A stretch of DNA of 7,491 nucleotides from JBDTVS01 sp040007095 (GCA_040007095.1 JBDTVS010000203.1:1-7491), one strand, 5' to 3'. Shown: positions 1-6,503, numbered from the stretch's first letter. The notes: generated by a model from the letters alone, not told the origin. Numbers and translations are program-made.

Positions 1-2
1 CG

Positions 3-55
3 GGCGCCGCGCGCCGGAAGCCGTGTACTAAATCGTCGAACGCAGGACACTAGTG
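3..55 (+). repeat. Structured repeat, copy 1 (left edge)
   Basis: This copy pairs with an inverted copy at 7398-7452. Positions 28-55 match the reverse complement of 7398-7425 at 25 of 28 bases, including the exact 14-base core CTAGTGTCCTGCGT (in the copy 2, + strand orientation). Similarity continues upstream with small indels through GGAAG-x-CGT, and both copies begin with a GC hairpin; here it is GGCGC-CGC-GCGCC at 3-15. A second, imperfect stem pairs GTACT (25-29) with AGGAC (44-48). The outer part also contains the palindrome CACTAGTG (48-55), and GGACAC (45-50) can pair with GTGTCC (67-72). Likely a dispersed REP-like or mobile-element-end repeat, but its identity is unknown. The left boundary is uncertain because the window begins here. 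Confidence 0.55.
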
Positions 56-94
56 CTTGCTGCGTCGTGTCCCAATTGACGTTTGCCACGAGCA

Positions 95-145
95 CACCGA
101 GTCCACCGAGTCAAAACATTACGATTTCTCTCGGTGCTCTCGGTG
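95..145. repeat. CACCGAG inverted repeat upstream of the exporter operon
   Basis: The left arm at 95-110 (CACCGAGTCCACCGAG) and the right arm at 130-145 (CTCGGTGCTCTCGGTG) are complementary at 14 of 16 positions, with a 19-nt AT-rich loop. Each arm is itself a tandem pair of the heptamer CACCGAG or its complement. The element lies about 80 nt upstream of the first exporter gene. It could be a REP-like intergenic element, a terminator for the gene to the left (there is no T run), or a regulator binding site; the sequence does not decide between these. Confidence 0.5.
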
Positions 146-209
146 GTTGACGTCGCGACTGAGAGGCTACTCCCGAGGCCGAACTGAACGACCCACTTCT
201 CCGACTCGT

Positions 210-215
210 TATACT
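210..215 (+). promoter_or_regulatory. Candidate -10 box (TATACT) before the adaptor gene
   Basis: TATACT matches the sigma-70 -10 consensus at five of six positions and ends 8 nt before the GTG at 224. A transcript started at the usual distance would begin at or next to the start codon, giving a leaderless or near-leaderless mRNA. There is no good -35 box at 17 nt spacing. TTGACG at 147-152 resembles a -35 box but is far too distant. This is a motif match only. Confidence 0.35.
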
Positions 216-223
216 GAAGAGAA

Positions 224-1468
224 GTGGACGATCTCAAACAGGATCTGGCCGCGCTGCGGATCGAGCGGGCACCGGATCGGCCGAGACGCGGTCGCTGGCT
301 CGCGTGGCTGGTCATCCTGCTCGTCCTGGCCGGCGGCGGGGCGGGCGCGCGCGTGTGGTTGAGCCGCGAGCGTCCTCTGCAGGTCCAGGTCGCGACGGTC
401 ACCGAACGCGCCGCCGGCATCCAGGCGGGTGTGCTGAACGCTTCGGGCTACGTGACCGCGCGGCGCCGCGCCACGGTGTCATCGAAGATCACCGGCAAGG
501 TGGTCGAAGTGAACATCGAAGAAGGCCGGGCGGTGACGCAGGGCGAGGTTCTGGCCCGCCTGGACGACTCGAACGCGCGAGCCGCGCTCATGCTCGTGGA
601 GGCGCAGGCGGAATCCGCTCGCCGGGCCGTCGCGGAAAATCAGGTCCGGCTCAACGAGGCGCGCACCACGCTGGGCCGGCGCGCGCAGCTGCTCAAGGAC
701 CGCGTGGCGTCGCAGGCCGAGGTCGACGAGACGCAGGCGGCGGTCGATTCGTACGAGGCCCGATTGAACGCCGCCCGCCAGCAGGTCCAGGTGGCCGAGC
801 GACAAATCGACGTGCAGCGAAGCGAGCTCGACAGCACCATCATTCGCGCGCCCTTCAGCGGCATCGTGATTTCGAAAGACGCGCAGCCCGGCGAAATGGT
901 GTCGCCGGTGTCGGCGGGAGGCGGATTCACGCGCACCGGCATCGGCACGATCGTCGACATGCGGTCGCTCGAGATCGACGTCGACGTCAACGAGGCGTAC
1001 ATCAACCGCGTCACGCGCGGCCAGGACGTCGCCGCCGTGCTCAACGCGTATCCCGACTGGACGATCCCGGCGCGCGTCATCACCATGGTGCCGACCGCCG
1101 ACCGGCAGAAAGCCACGGTGCTCGTGCGCATTGGATTCAAGGCGCTCGACCCGCGCATCCTTCCGGACATGGGCGTCAAAGTCACATTCCTGCGCGATGA
1201 GCGGGAAGCGGGCGCAGCCGCGGGCCAATCGCGCACCGCGGGACAGGCGGCCGTACTCGTGCCGAAGGCGGCGGTCCGCACGGACAACGATCAGGCCTTC
1301 GTCTTCGTCGTCGACGGGAACCTGGCCGAGCGGCGGGCCGTCAAAACCGGCGGCGCGGACGGCGAACGACTCGAGGTGGTCGCCGGGCTGCGATCGGGCG
1401 AGCGCGTCGTGGTGCCGGTCCCGGCCAATCTCAAAGACGGCACGCGCGTCAGCGTGGAGACCCGGTGA
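224..1468 (+). CDS. HlyD/MacA-type periplasmic adaptor subunit of an ABC exporter
   Basis: Membrane-fusion (adaptor) protein of 414 residues, the usual MacA/HlyD size, expected to bridge the inner-membrane pump to the periplasm or an outer-membrane channel. A short charged cytoplasmic tail (1-24) leads into one membrane anchor at about 25-45. A first lipoyl-like half follows at about 75-118, with the typical V-x-V-x-x-G-x-x-V-x-x-G-x-x-L-x-x-L-D pattern. A long Ala/Arg/Glu/Gln-rich coiled-coil hairpin spans about 120-203. The second lipoyl half, at about 204-232, contains I-R-A-P-F-S-G-I-V. The beta-barrel and a C-terminal membrane-proximal domain fill the rest. The GTG start is chosen because it gives the family-typical N-terminal tail; the AG-rich bases just upstream (GAAGAGAAG) are too close to be a well-spaced ribosome site. 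It is the first gene of the apparent operon, 52 nt before the ATPase. The family is clear; the substrate is unknown. Confidence 0.92.
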   Translation: MDDLKQDLAALRIERAPDRPRRGRWLAWLVILLVLAGGGAGARVWLSRERPLQVQVATVTERAAGIQAGVLNASGYVTARRRATVSSKITGKVVEVNIEEGRAVTQGEVLARLDDSNARAALMLVEAQAESARRAVAENQVRLNEARTTLGRRAQLLKDRVASQAEVDETQAAVDSYEARLNAARQQVQVAERQIDVQRSELDSTIIRAPFSGIVISKDAQPGEMVSPVSAGGGFTRTGIGTIVDMRSLEIDVDVNEAYINRVTRGQDVAAVLNAYPDWTIPARVITMVPTADRQKATVLVRIGFKALDPRILPDMGVKVTFLRDEREAGAAAGQSRTAGQAAVLVPKAAVRTDNDQAFVFVVDGNLAERRAVKTGGADGERLEVVAGLRSGERVVVPVPANLKDGTRVSVETR

Positions 1469-1507
1469 GCTTGATCCGGGGTTCGGAGATGCGGAGATCT
1501 GGCAATC

Positions 1508-1512
1508 GGAGG
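1508..1512 (+). promoter_or_regulatory. Shine-Dalgarno (GGAGG) deciding a TTG start
   Basis: A perfect GGAGG lies 8 nt upstream of TTG at 1521. The reading frame stays open far upstream inside the adaptor gene, but those upstream codons are a shadow of that gene. This site and the family-typical N-terminus fix the ATPase start at 1521. Confidence 0.75.
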
Positions 1513-1520
1513 CGACGGTA

Positions 1521-2219
1521 TTGACGGACAACGGCGCGCTCGTTCGCATCGCGGACGTGCACAAATGGTTTGCGCGGGGCAGTGAGCGCATCGACGTGTT
1601 GAGGGGTGTCAATCTGGTGATTCCGCGCGGCGAATTCCTCGCCCTGATGGGACCCTCCGGCTCGGGCAAGACGACGCTGCTCAACCTGATGGGCGGGCTC
1701 GATTCGCCTACCAGCGGCGCGGTCGAAGTCGGCGGCGAGCGCATCAGTTCGCTCAGCGGCGGCCAGTTGTCGCGTTGGCGATCGCAACACATCGGGTTCG
1801 TGTTTCAGCTCTACAACCTGCTGGCCGTGCTGACCGCCGAACGCAACGTCGAGCTGCCGCTGCTGCTGACGAAACTGTCGAAGGCCGAACGTCGGAAGCG
1901 TGTCGCCATCGCGCTGAGGGTCGTCGGCCTCGCCGATCGCGCCAAGCACTTCCCCCGACAGCTGTCCGGCGGCCAGGAACAGCGGGTCGGCATCGCCCGG
2001 GCGATCGTGACCGATCCGACCCTGCTGCTGTGCGACGAGCCCACGGGCGACCTGGATCGCAAGGCCGGGGATGAGATTCTGGATCTGCTTCAGGCCCTCA
2101 ATCGGGAGCACAACAAGACCATCGTGATGGTCACCCACGACCCCCGCGCCGCCGAACGTGCGACCCGGACGCTGCACCTCGAGAAAGGCTCGCTGCTCGG
2201 CAGCGAGGTGGTGGCATGA
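1521..2219 (+). CDS. ABC transporter ATP-binding protein (LolD/MacB type)
   Basis: Nucleotide-binding subunit of 232 residues that powers the two permeases encoded next. All ABC motifs are present in order: Walker A G-P-S-G-S-G-K-T-T at 44-52, Q-loop Gln at about 96 in F-V-F-Q, signature L-S-G-G-Q-E at 148-153, Walker B L-L-L-C-D-E at 168-173 with the D-loop G-D-L-D after it, and switch His at 206 in V-T-H-D. The size and the pattern F-Q-x-Y-N-L-L fit the LolD/MacB/FtsE branch used with FtsX-like permeases. The start is a TTG with a strong GGAGG 8 nt upstream. Its stop overlaps the first permease start (ATGA, 4 nt), which suggests translational coupling. It appears catalytically intact. LolD proper or a MacB-like drug or peptide pump cannot be separated from sequence alone; the adaptor next door favours the MacAB-like reading. 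Confidence 0.95.
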   Translation: MTDNGALVRIADVHKWFARGSERIDVLRGVNLVIPRGEFLALMGPSGSGKTTLLNLMGGLDSPTSGAVEVGGERISSLSGGQLSRWRSQHIGFVFQLYNLLAVLTAERNVELPLLLTKLSKAERRKRVAIALRVVGLADRAKHFPRQLSGGQEQRVGIARAIVTDPTLLLCDEPTGDLDRKAGDEILDLLQALNREHNKTIVMVTHDPRAAERATRTLHLEKGSLLGSEVVA

Positions 2220-3367
2220 AGTTTCTGCCGCTGGTCTGGCGAAGCCTGTGGCGCCGTAAGATCCGGACGATCTTCACGATCCTGTCGATCTTCATCGCGT
2301 TCCTGCTGTTCGGCGTGCTGATGACCATCCGGGCGGCGTTTTCGCTCGGCGTCGAGCTGGCGGGTCTCGATCGCCTGATGGTGATTCACAAGGTCAGCAT
2401 CATTCAGCCGCTTCCCGTGGCGTACCAGACCCGCCTGCGCACGGTTCCGGGCGTCGAGACCGTGACCCACAACACCTGGTTCGGTGGCATCTATCAGGAT
2501 CCATCGAATTTTTTCGCCACGATTGCGCTGGAGCCCGAGCCGTACCTCGGCATGTACCCGGAAATCCATCTGCCGCCGGACCAGATGAAAGCGTGGCTGG
2601 CCGATCGGCAGGGCGTGGTGGTGGGGAAGGATCTGGCGAGTCGGTTCGGCTGGAAGATCGGGGATCGCATTCCGATCCGGGGCACCATCTACCGGACCAA
2701 GAGCGGCAGCTACGCGTGGGAATTCAACCTCGTGGGCATCTATGATGCCGATCCCGGGTTCGACAAGACACAATTCTTTTTCAGGTACGACTATTTGGAC
2801 GAGGCCAGACAGAACGGCGACGGCCTGGTCGGCTGGTACGTCGTGAAGATCAAAGACTCCTCGCGGTCGCAGGAGATGGCGGCGAGCTTCGACGAGATGT
2901 TTGCCAACTCGTCGGCCGAGACCAAGACGACCACCGAGAAAGGGTTCATCGACGGATTTGCCAAGCAGGTGGGCGACATCGGCTCGATCATGATGGCGAT
3001 TCTGGCGGCCGTGCTCTTCACGATGCTGCTCGTCGTTGGCAACACCATGGCCCAGGCGGTGCGCGAACGGACCAGCGAGCTCGCGGTCCTGAAAGCCCTG
3101 GGCTTTTCAGATCTGCGGATCCTGACGCTGGTCCTCGCCGAGTCGCTATTCGTCGCGGTGGTCGCCGGCGGTCTTGGTCTCGGCGTGGCCTGGCTGTTCG
3201 TGCAGAATGGCGATCCCACCGGCGGCCTGCTCCCCGCGTTCCTGCTGCCAGGCCGTGACGTCGCGGTCGGCGTGGGGCTGATGGCCGCGGTCGGCCTGCT
3301 GGCGGGCCTCTTGCCGGCGACGACCGCGATGAGGCTGAAGATCACCGATGCGCTGAGGAAGGCCTGA
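2216..3367 (+). CDS. FtsX/MacB-type ABC transporter permease 1
   Basis: Integral membrane subunit of 383 residues. A basic amphipathic start (W-R-S-L-W-R-R-K-I-R-T) precedes the first membrane helix at about 16-40. A large periplasmic region at about 41-250 resembles the MacB periplasmic core domain. Three further helices lie at about 255-278, 301-328 and 349-372, the 1+3 topology of FtsX, LolC and MacB permeases. The stretch R-E-R-T-S-E-L-A-V-L-K-A-L-G-F at about 283-297 is the conserved cytoplasmic coupling segment that contacts the ATPase. The start codon overlaps the ATPase stop and follows GAGGTG at 2205-2210, 5 nt upstream. Permease 2 begins 1 nt after its stop, so the two probably assemble as a heterodimer around an ATPase dimer. 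Unlike classical MacB, the ATPase is not fused to it. Confidence 0.92.
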   Translation: MKFLPLVWRSLWRRKIRTIFTILSIFIAFLLFGVLMTIRAAFSLGVELAGLDRLMVIHKVSIIQPLPVAYQTRLRTVPGVETVTHNTWFGGIYQDPSNFFATIALEPEPYLGMYPEIHLPPDQMKAWLADRQGVVVGKDLASRFGWKIGDRIPIRGTIYRTKSGSYAWEFNLVGIYDADPGFDKTQFFFRYDYLDEARQNGDGLVGWYVVKIKDSSRSQEMAASFDEMFANSSAETKTTTEKGFIDGFAKQVGDIGSIMMAILAAVLFTMLLVVGNTMAQAVRERTSELAVLKALGFSDLRILTLVLAESLFVAVVAGGLGLGVAWLFVQNGDPTGGLLPAFLLPGRDVAVGVGLMAAVGLLAGLLPATTAMRLKITDALRKA

Positions 3368-3368
3368 C

Positions 3369-4556
3369 ATGTCCTGGCTCACACAGATTGGCACCGTCAC
3401 GCTCCTGAGCCTGAAGACCATCCCGCAGCGGGCCGGATCGTCGGCCGTGGCGATTGTCGGCATCGCCGGTGTCGTCATCGTGTTCGTGGCCGTGCTGTCG
3501 ATGGCGCAAGGGTTCTTCAACGCGATGCACAGCGCCGGAGCGCCCGACCGGGCGCTGGTGATGCGCACCGGCGCCGACGACGAGATGACCAGCGGTCTGA
3601 GCGGTCCGCAAACCGACATCGTCAAACAGGCGCCCGGTCTGTTCCGCGACGGCCAGCGGGCGATCGCCTCGGCCGAGATGTTCGTGATCATCGACCTGCC
3701 GAAGCGGTCGACGCACACCGCGGCCAACGTCCCGATGCGCGGCATCGAGCCGACCACGTTCCAGGTCCGCCGGGAGGCCAAGATCGTCGAGGGCCGCATG
3801 TTGACGTTCGGCACCAACGAGGTCGTGGCCGGCCGCGCGGCCGCCGGTCAGTTCGAAGGCTTGAGCGTCGGCTCCGTCGTAAAGGCGGGCCAGTTGACGT
3901 GGACGGTAGTCGGCATCTTCGAGTCCGGCGGGAGCGTGGCCGAGACCGAGCTGTGGTGCGACGTCCGCGTCCTTCAGGGCGCGTACAACCGGGGCAACAG
4001 CTACCAATCGGTGCTCGCTCGCCTGGACACCCCGGAGGCCTACGATTCGTTCAAGAACTGGCTGACTTCGAACCCCCAGGCCAACGTGTCCGTACGCCGG
4101 GAGGCCGACTACTACGCGGCACAGTCGGTGACGCTGACGAGGCTGATCCGCACGCTCGGGTTCGCCATCGCGTCGCTCATGGGCGTAGGCGCCGTGTTTG
4201 CCGCAATCCTGACGATGTACACGGCCGTCGCCACGCGTTCTCGAGAGATCGCGACGCTGCGTGCGATCGGCTTCAACACGTTCTCGGTATTGATTTCGGT
4301 GCTTGCCGAGTCGCTGGGTCTCGCCGCGATGGGCGGGCTGCTGGGCGGCGCCGTGGCCTACCTGGCGTTCAATGGCTACCAGACATCAACGATGAACTTT
4401 CAGACGTTCAGTCAGGTCGCGTTTGCGTTTGCGGTAACGCCGGCGCTGCTGGCGCAGGGGCTGACCTACGCCTTGACAATGGGGCTCGTCGGCGGACTCC
4501 TGCCGGCGGTGAGGGCGGCCAGGCTGCCGATTTCATCGGCGCTCAGGGAGCTCTGA
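3369..4556 (+). CDS. FtsX/MacB-type ABC transporter permease 2
   Basis: Second FtsX-like permease of 395 residues, similar in layout to permease 1 but clearly diverged. The first membrane helix lies at about 24-49, the periplasmic domain at about 50-255, and three C-terminal helices at about 262-284, 305-330 and 353-385. The coupling segment T-R-S-R-E-I-A-T-L-R-A-I-G-F is at about 288-301. GAGGAA at 3355-3360 sits 8 nt upstream of the ATG. Because the tandem permeases are different, the pump is expected to be a LolCDE-like heterodimer, but paired with a MacA-like adaptor instead of a lipoprotein-release partner. PPK2 follows after 4 nt. No truncation is seen. Confidence 0.91.
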   Translation: MSWLTQIGTVTLLSLKTIPQRAGSSAVAIVGIAGVVIVFVAVLSMAQGFFNAMHSAGAPDRALVMRTGADDEMTSGLSGPQTDIVKQAPGLFRDGQRAIASAEMFVIIDLPKRSTHTAANVPMRGIEPTTFQVRREAKIVEGRMLTFGTNEVVAGRAAAGQFEGLSVGSVVKAGQLTWTVVGIFESGGSVAETELWCDVRVLQGAYNRGNSYQSVLARLDTPEAYDSFKNWLTSNPQANVSVRREADYYAAQSVTLTRLIRTLGFAIASLMGVGAVFAAILTMYTAVATRSREIATLRAIGFNTFSVLISVLAESLGLAAMGGLLGGAVAYLAFNGYQTSTMNFQTFSQVAFAFAVTPALLAQGLTYALTMGLVGGLLPAVRAARLPISSALREL

Positions 4557-4560
4557 CGTC

Positions 4561-5439
4561 ATGAACACCAACCGCTTTCGTGTCCGCCCGGGACAGAAGG
4601 TCGATCTTCGCCGCTACGGTACTGCCGACACCGCGCCGTTCACGCACAAGCAGAAGGCGTTGAACCGGCTCGATCGATCGCTCGAGAAGATGGTCGCGCT
4701 CCAGGACGTGTTGTATGCGAACAATCGCTGGTCGGTGCTCCTCATCTTCCAGGCGATGGATGCCGCAGGGAAGGACAGCGCCATCAAGCATGTGACGAGC
4801 GGGCTGAATCCTCAAGGCACCCAGGTCTTCAATTTCAAGCGGCCGTCCGATGAAGAGCTCGACCACGACTACTTGTGGCGGACCGCGAAGGCGTTGCCCG
4901 AGCGCGGCCGTATCGGGATCTTCAACCGCTCGTACTACGAGGAAGTGCTGGTGGTCCGCGTCCATCCAGAAATCCTCGACCAGCAGCGGCTGCCGAGCGC
5001 GCTCGTCACTGACCGCATCTGGAAGGAGCGCTGCGAGGATATCAGCGCCTTCGAGCGCTATCTCTCGCGCAACGGCACGCTGATCCTGAAGTTCTTCCTG
5101 CACGTCTCGAAGGAAGAGCAGCGCGGGCGTCTGCTGGAACGGTTGGACGAACCGTCGAAGAACTGGAAGTTCGAGATGGGCGATCTCGGCGAACGGGACC
5201 ACTGGGCCGACTACATGCAGGCGTACGAACAGGCGCTGACGACAACGAGCACGAGGCACGCCCCGTGGTTCATCATCCCCGCCGATCACAAATGGTTCAT
5301 GCGGCTGGTGATTTCAGAGCTGATCGTCAAGGCGCTCGAGAGCCTCGATCTCACCTATCCCACGGTCTCGAAGGCGCATCTTGCCGAGTTGGCGGAAGCC
5401 CGCAAGAAGCTTGGCAAGAAGAGCGGCACCGAGAAATGA
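4561..5439 (+). CDS. ppk2: Polyphosphate kinase 2 family protein (polyphosphate:nucleotide phosphotransferase)
   Basis: Cytoplasmic enzyme of 292 residues that transfers phosphate between inorganic polyphosphate and AMP/ADP or another nucleotide. The Walker A segment A-M-D-A-A-G-K-D-S is at 65-73, followed by I-K-H-V-T-S-G-L-N-P-Q-G at 75-86; G-K-D-S-x-I-K-H is the form I associate with the class III-like branch, as opposed to the G-K-G-G form of class I. The Walker B region G-R-I-G-I-F-N-R-S-Y-Y-E-E-V is at about 116-129. Family hallmarks N-W-K-F (201-204), E-R-D-H-W and P-A-D-H-K-W (240-245) are all present. The length is normal for one-domain PPK2. GGGAG at 4546-4550 lies 10 nt before the ATG. 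The 4-nt gap to permease 2 suggests co-transcription with the exporter. The exact class, and hence AMP versus ADP preference, needs a phylogeny. Confidence 0.93.
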   Translation: MNTNRFRVRPGQKVDLRRYGTADTAPFTHKQKALNRLDRSLEKMVALQDVLYANNRWSVLLIFQAMDAAGKDSAIKHVTSGLNPQGTQVFNFKRPSDEELDHDYLWRTAKALPERGRIGIFNRSYYEEVLVVRVHPEILDQQRLPSALVTDRIWKERCEDISAFERYLSRNGTLILKFFLHVSKEEQRGRLLERLDEPSKNWKFEMGDLGERDHWADYMQAYEQALTTTSTRHAPWFIIPADHKWFMRLVISELIVKALESLDLTYPTVSKAHLAELAEARKKLGKKSGTEK

Positions 5440-5666
5440 TCGACGACGAAGTGACCATCGACGATCCGATCACCATCACGCGGCCGTTCACGATGCGAAT
5501 GACGATTACGTCGCAGCCGGACTATCGGCTCTACGAATACGCCTGCCACGAAGGAAGTGGCGCGGTGAAGTATGCCCTGAGCGGCGAGCGTGCGTACGAA
5601 CGATCGGTGGCGGACGCAGTCGCCAAAGGCCTGCCGATTCCGCCGCGGGACACCGGCAGTCCGTAA
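5436..5666 (+). CDS. Small protein resembling the C-terminal tail of a larger acidobacterial hypothetical family
   Basis: A 76-residue frame starting at an ATG that overlaps the PPK2 stop (ATGA). It carries V-T-I-D-D-P-I-T-I-T-R-P-F near the start and Y-E-Y-A-C-H-E-G-S-G at about 33-42, then S-G-E-R-A-Y-E-R. From memory, this order (T-x-D-D-P-x-x-x-T-R-P-W/F, then Y-E-Y-A-C-H-E-G-N, then a short Glu/Ala-rich tail) matches the last 70 or so residues of secreted hypothetical proteins of roughly 300-400 residues that are abundant in Acidobacteria. Signal peptide and main domain are absent, and no matching residues precede the ATG because that DNA encodes PPK2. There is no strong ribosome site, so translation would depend on coupling to PPK2. 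It may be a 5'-truncated remnant or a stand-alone domain. Function unknown. Confidence 0.6.
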   Translation: MIDDEVTIDDPITITRPFTMRMTITSQPDYRLYEYACHEGSGAVKYALSGERAYERSVADAVAKGLPIPPRDTGSP

Positions 5667-5680
5667 CGGTCCACCGGCGC

Positions 5681-5695
5681 CCGGCGTCGCGCCGG
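5681..5695 (+). terminator. GC hairpin after the exporter/PPK2 operon
   Basis: A perfect 6-bp stem CCGGCG-TCG-CGCCGG lies 14 nt after the stop of the small gene. It has no downstream T run, so it is not a classical intrinsic terminator. It may mark the operon's 3' end or act with a factor-dependent terminator. Between it and 5776 I see no other clear signal. Confidence 0.3.
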
Positions 5696-5777
5696 CCCGA
5701 ATCGTCAGTGAATAGAGAGAGTGAGCAGGTCGGGCGGCGGGGCGAGGCCTGACTTCTGGGGAAATCGGCAGTCATGA

Positions 5778-5783
5778 TACACT
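5778..5783 (+). promoter_or_regulatory. Weak candidate -10 box (TACACT) for fae
   Basis: TACACT, preceded by TGA, matches the -10 consensus at four of six positions. No convincing -35 box lies 16-18 nt upstream. It overlaps the left arm of the hairpin at 5782-5842. fae clearly needs a signal in this 210-nt gap, but this assignment is tentative. Confidence 0.2.
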
Positions 5784-5849
5784 CGCGCGCGCTTCGCGGG
5801 CCGTGGTTTTGTCAACGACAGGCCCGTTTGAGATCGCGCGAGGGTTTTT
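5782..5849 (+). terminator. Nested hairpin with T5 run just upstream of fae
   Basis: The outer stem CTCGCGCG (5782-5789) pairs perfectly with CGCGCGAG (5835-5842), and the inner stem CGGGCC (5797-5802) pairs perfectly with GGCCCG (5821-5826). The outer stem is followed by GG and TTTTT (5845-5849). The order stem then T run is that of an intrinsic terminator or attenuator, sitting 28 nt before the fae start. It could stop read-through from the upstream operon or regulate fae in cis. Confidence 0.4.
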
Positions 5850-5865
5850 CGTCACTCTTTCAGAC

Positions 5866-5870
5866 AGGAG
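5866..5870 (+). promoter_or_regulatory. Shine-Dalgarno AGGAG of fae
   Basis: AGGAG lies 6 nt before the ATG at 5877, the best-spaced ribosome site in the window, consistent with strong translation of fae. Confidence 0.75.
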
Positions 5871-5876
5871 CTTCAA

Positions 5877-6380
5877 ATGGCAGCGGATTTCTTTCTCGGC
5901 GAATCGTTGGTCGGTGAGGGCAATGAGGTGGCGCACGTCGATTTGATCATCGGATCGAAATCGGGGCCCGCCGGTGCGGCCTTTGTCAACGCGCTTTCGA
6001 ACAACAAGAACGGCTTCACCACTCTGCTCGCCGTCGTCGCACCCAACCTGCCGGCCAAGCCCGATACGCTCCTGTTCAACAAGGTGACGATCAAGGGCGC
6101 GACACAGGCAGTTCAGATGTTCGGGCCGGCGCAGGCGGCGGTTGCCCGCGCCGTGGTGGATTCGGTCGAAAGCGGTGTCATCTCCGCGGCCCAGGCCGAC
6201 GACCTCTGCATCATGGTCGGCGTGTTCATTCACTGGGACGCCAAGGACGATACGAAGATCTACGACTACAACTACCAGGCGACGAAGGAATCGATTGCGC
6301 GCGCGCTGGGCGGCAAGCCGACCGTCGCCGAGGTCATTGCCGGGTCGAAGACCGCCAAGCATCCGTTCAGCCCCAAGTAA
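5877..6380 (+). CDS. fae: Formaldehyde-activating enzyme
   Basis: Cytoplasmic enzyme that speeds condensation of formaldehyde with tetrahydromethanopterin to give methylene-H4MPT, the entry step of pterin-linked formaldehyde oxidation. The 167 residues match the usual length of about 170. Hallmarks are G-E-G-N-E-V-A-H-V-D-L-I-I-G at 13-26 (the conserved His, residue 20 here, is the proposed catalytic residue of the family), L-L-A-V-V-A-P-N-L-P at about 49-58, F-N-K-V-T-I, Q-A-V-Q-M-F-G-P-A-Q, V-G-V-F-I-H-W and the ending K-H-P-F. This is a stand-alone Fae, not the Fae-Hps fusion seen in some archaea. The family-typical N-terminus and the AGGAG 6 nt upstream set the start. The next gene encodes the dehydrogenase that uses its product. 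Confidence 0.97.
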   Translation: MAADFFLGESLVGEGNEVAHVDLIIGSKSGPAGAAFVNALSNNKNGFTTLLAVVAPNLPAKPDTLLFNKVTIKGATQAVQMFGPAQAAVARAVVDSVESGVISAAQADDLCIMVGVFIHWDAKDDTKIYDYNYQATKESIARALGGKPTVAEVIAGSKTAKHPFSPK

Positions 6381-6396
6381 CAAGGTGTAAAGAAGC

Positions 6397-6475
6397 ACGA
6401 CGTTCGAACGCAGAGCTCGCCGGGACTCGCCGCTGATCGCTGCGCGACCTGCGTGGACTCTGCGTTGAACGTCGT
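6397..6475. repeat. Long imperfect hairpin between fae and mtdA
   Basis: The left arm ACGACGTTCGAACGCAGAG (6397-6415) is the reverse complement of CTCTGCGTTGAACGTCGT (6458-6475) except for one missing base, leaving a 42-nt GC-rich loop. No T run of terminator quality follows; only CCTTT comes next. It resembles REP-like elements built on CGCAGAG. In RNA it would form a stable stem about 16 nt after the fae stop, so it could protect fae mRNA or limit read-through into the dehydrogenase gene. Confidence 0.6.
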
Positions 6476-6503
6476 CCTTTCGGCTCAAGCTCGCCATCAG
6501 CCA

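Noticed and set aside
2..31. Possible 3' end of an upstream gene on the + strand (nine codons ending A-P-E-A-V-Y, then TAA).
   Set aside because: Too short to judge, and the same bases form the hairpin and tail of the repeat. The shared TAA position with copy 2 may reflect the repeat and not coding.
1131..1520. Upstream extension of the ATPase frame starting at 1131.
   Set aside because: This part overlaps the adaptor's coding frame, is Arg/Ser-rich, and precedes a good GGAGG plus TTG start at 1521.
479..1792. Long minus-strand open frame across the adaptor and ATPase genes.
   Set aside because: It is antisense to two well-supported genes; long antisense frames are expected at this GC content, and its translation shows no domain pattern.
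2090..2773. Minus-strand open frame across the ATPase end and permease 1.
   Set aside because: Antisense shadow of permease 1, with Arg/His/Asp-rich composition and no recognisable motifs.
3342..4007. Minus-strand open frame across permease 2.
   Set aside because: Antisense shadow; composition follows the third-position GC bias of the real gene.
5809..5814. TTGTCA (+) and its complement TTGACA (-) as a -35 box inside the fae leader.
   Set aside because: No -10 box at suitable spacing on the + strand; on the minus strand the nearest TATCAT is 30 nt away and no gene follows it.
5772..6497. Minus-strand open frame covering fae.
   Set aside because: fae on the + strand is unambiguous with a strong ribosome site; the opposite frame has no family features.
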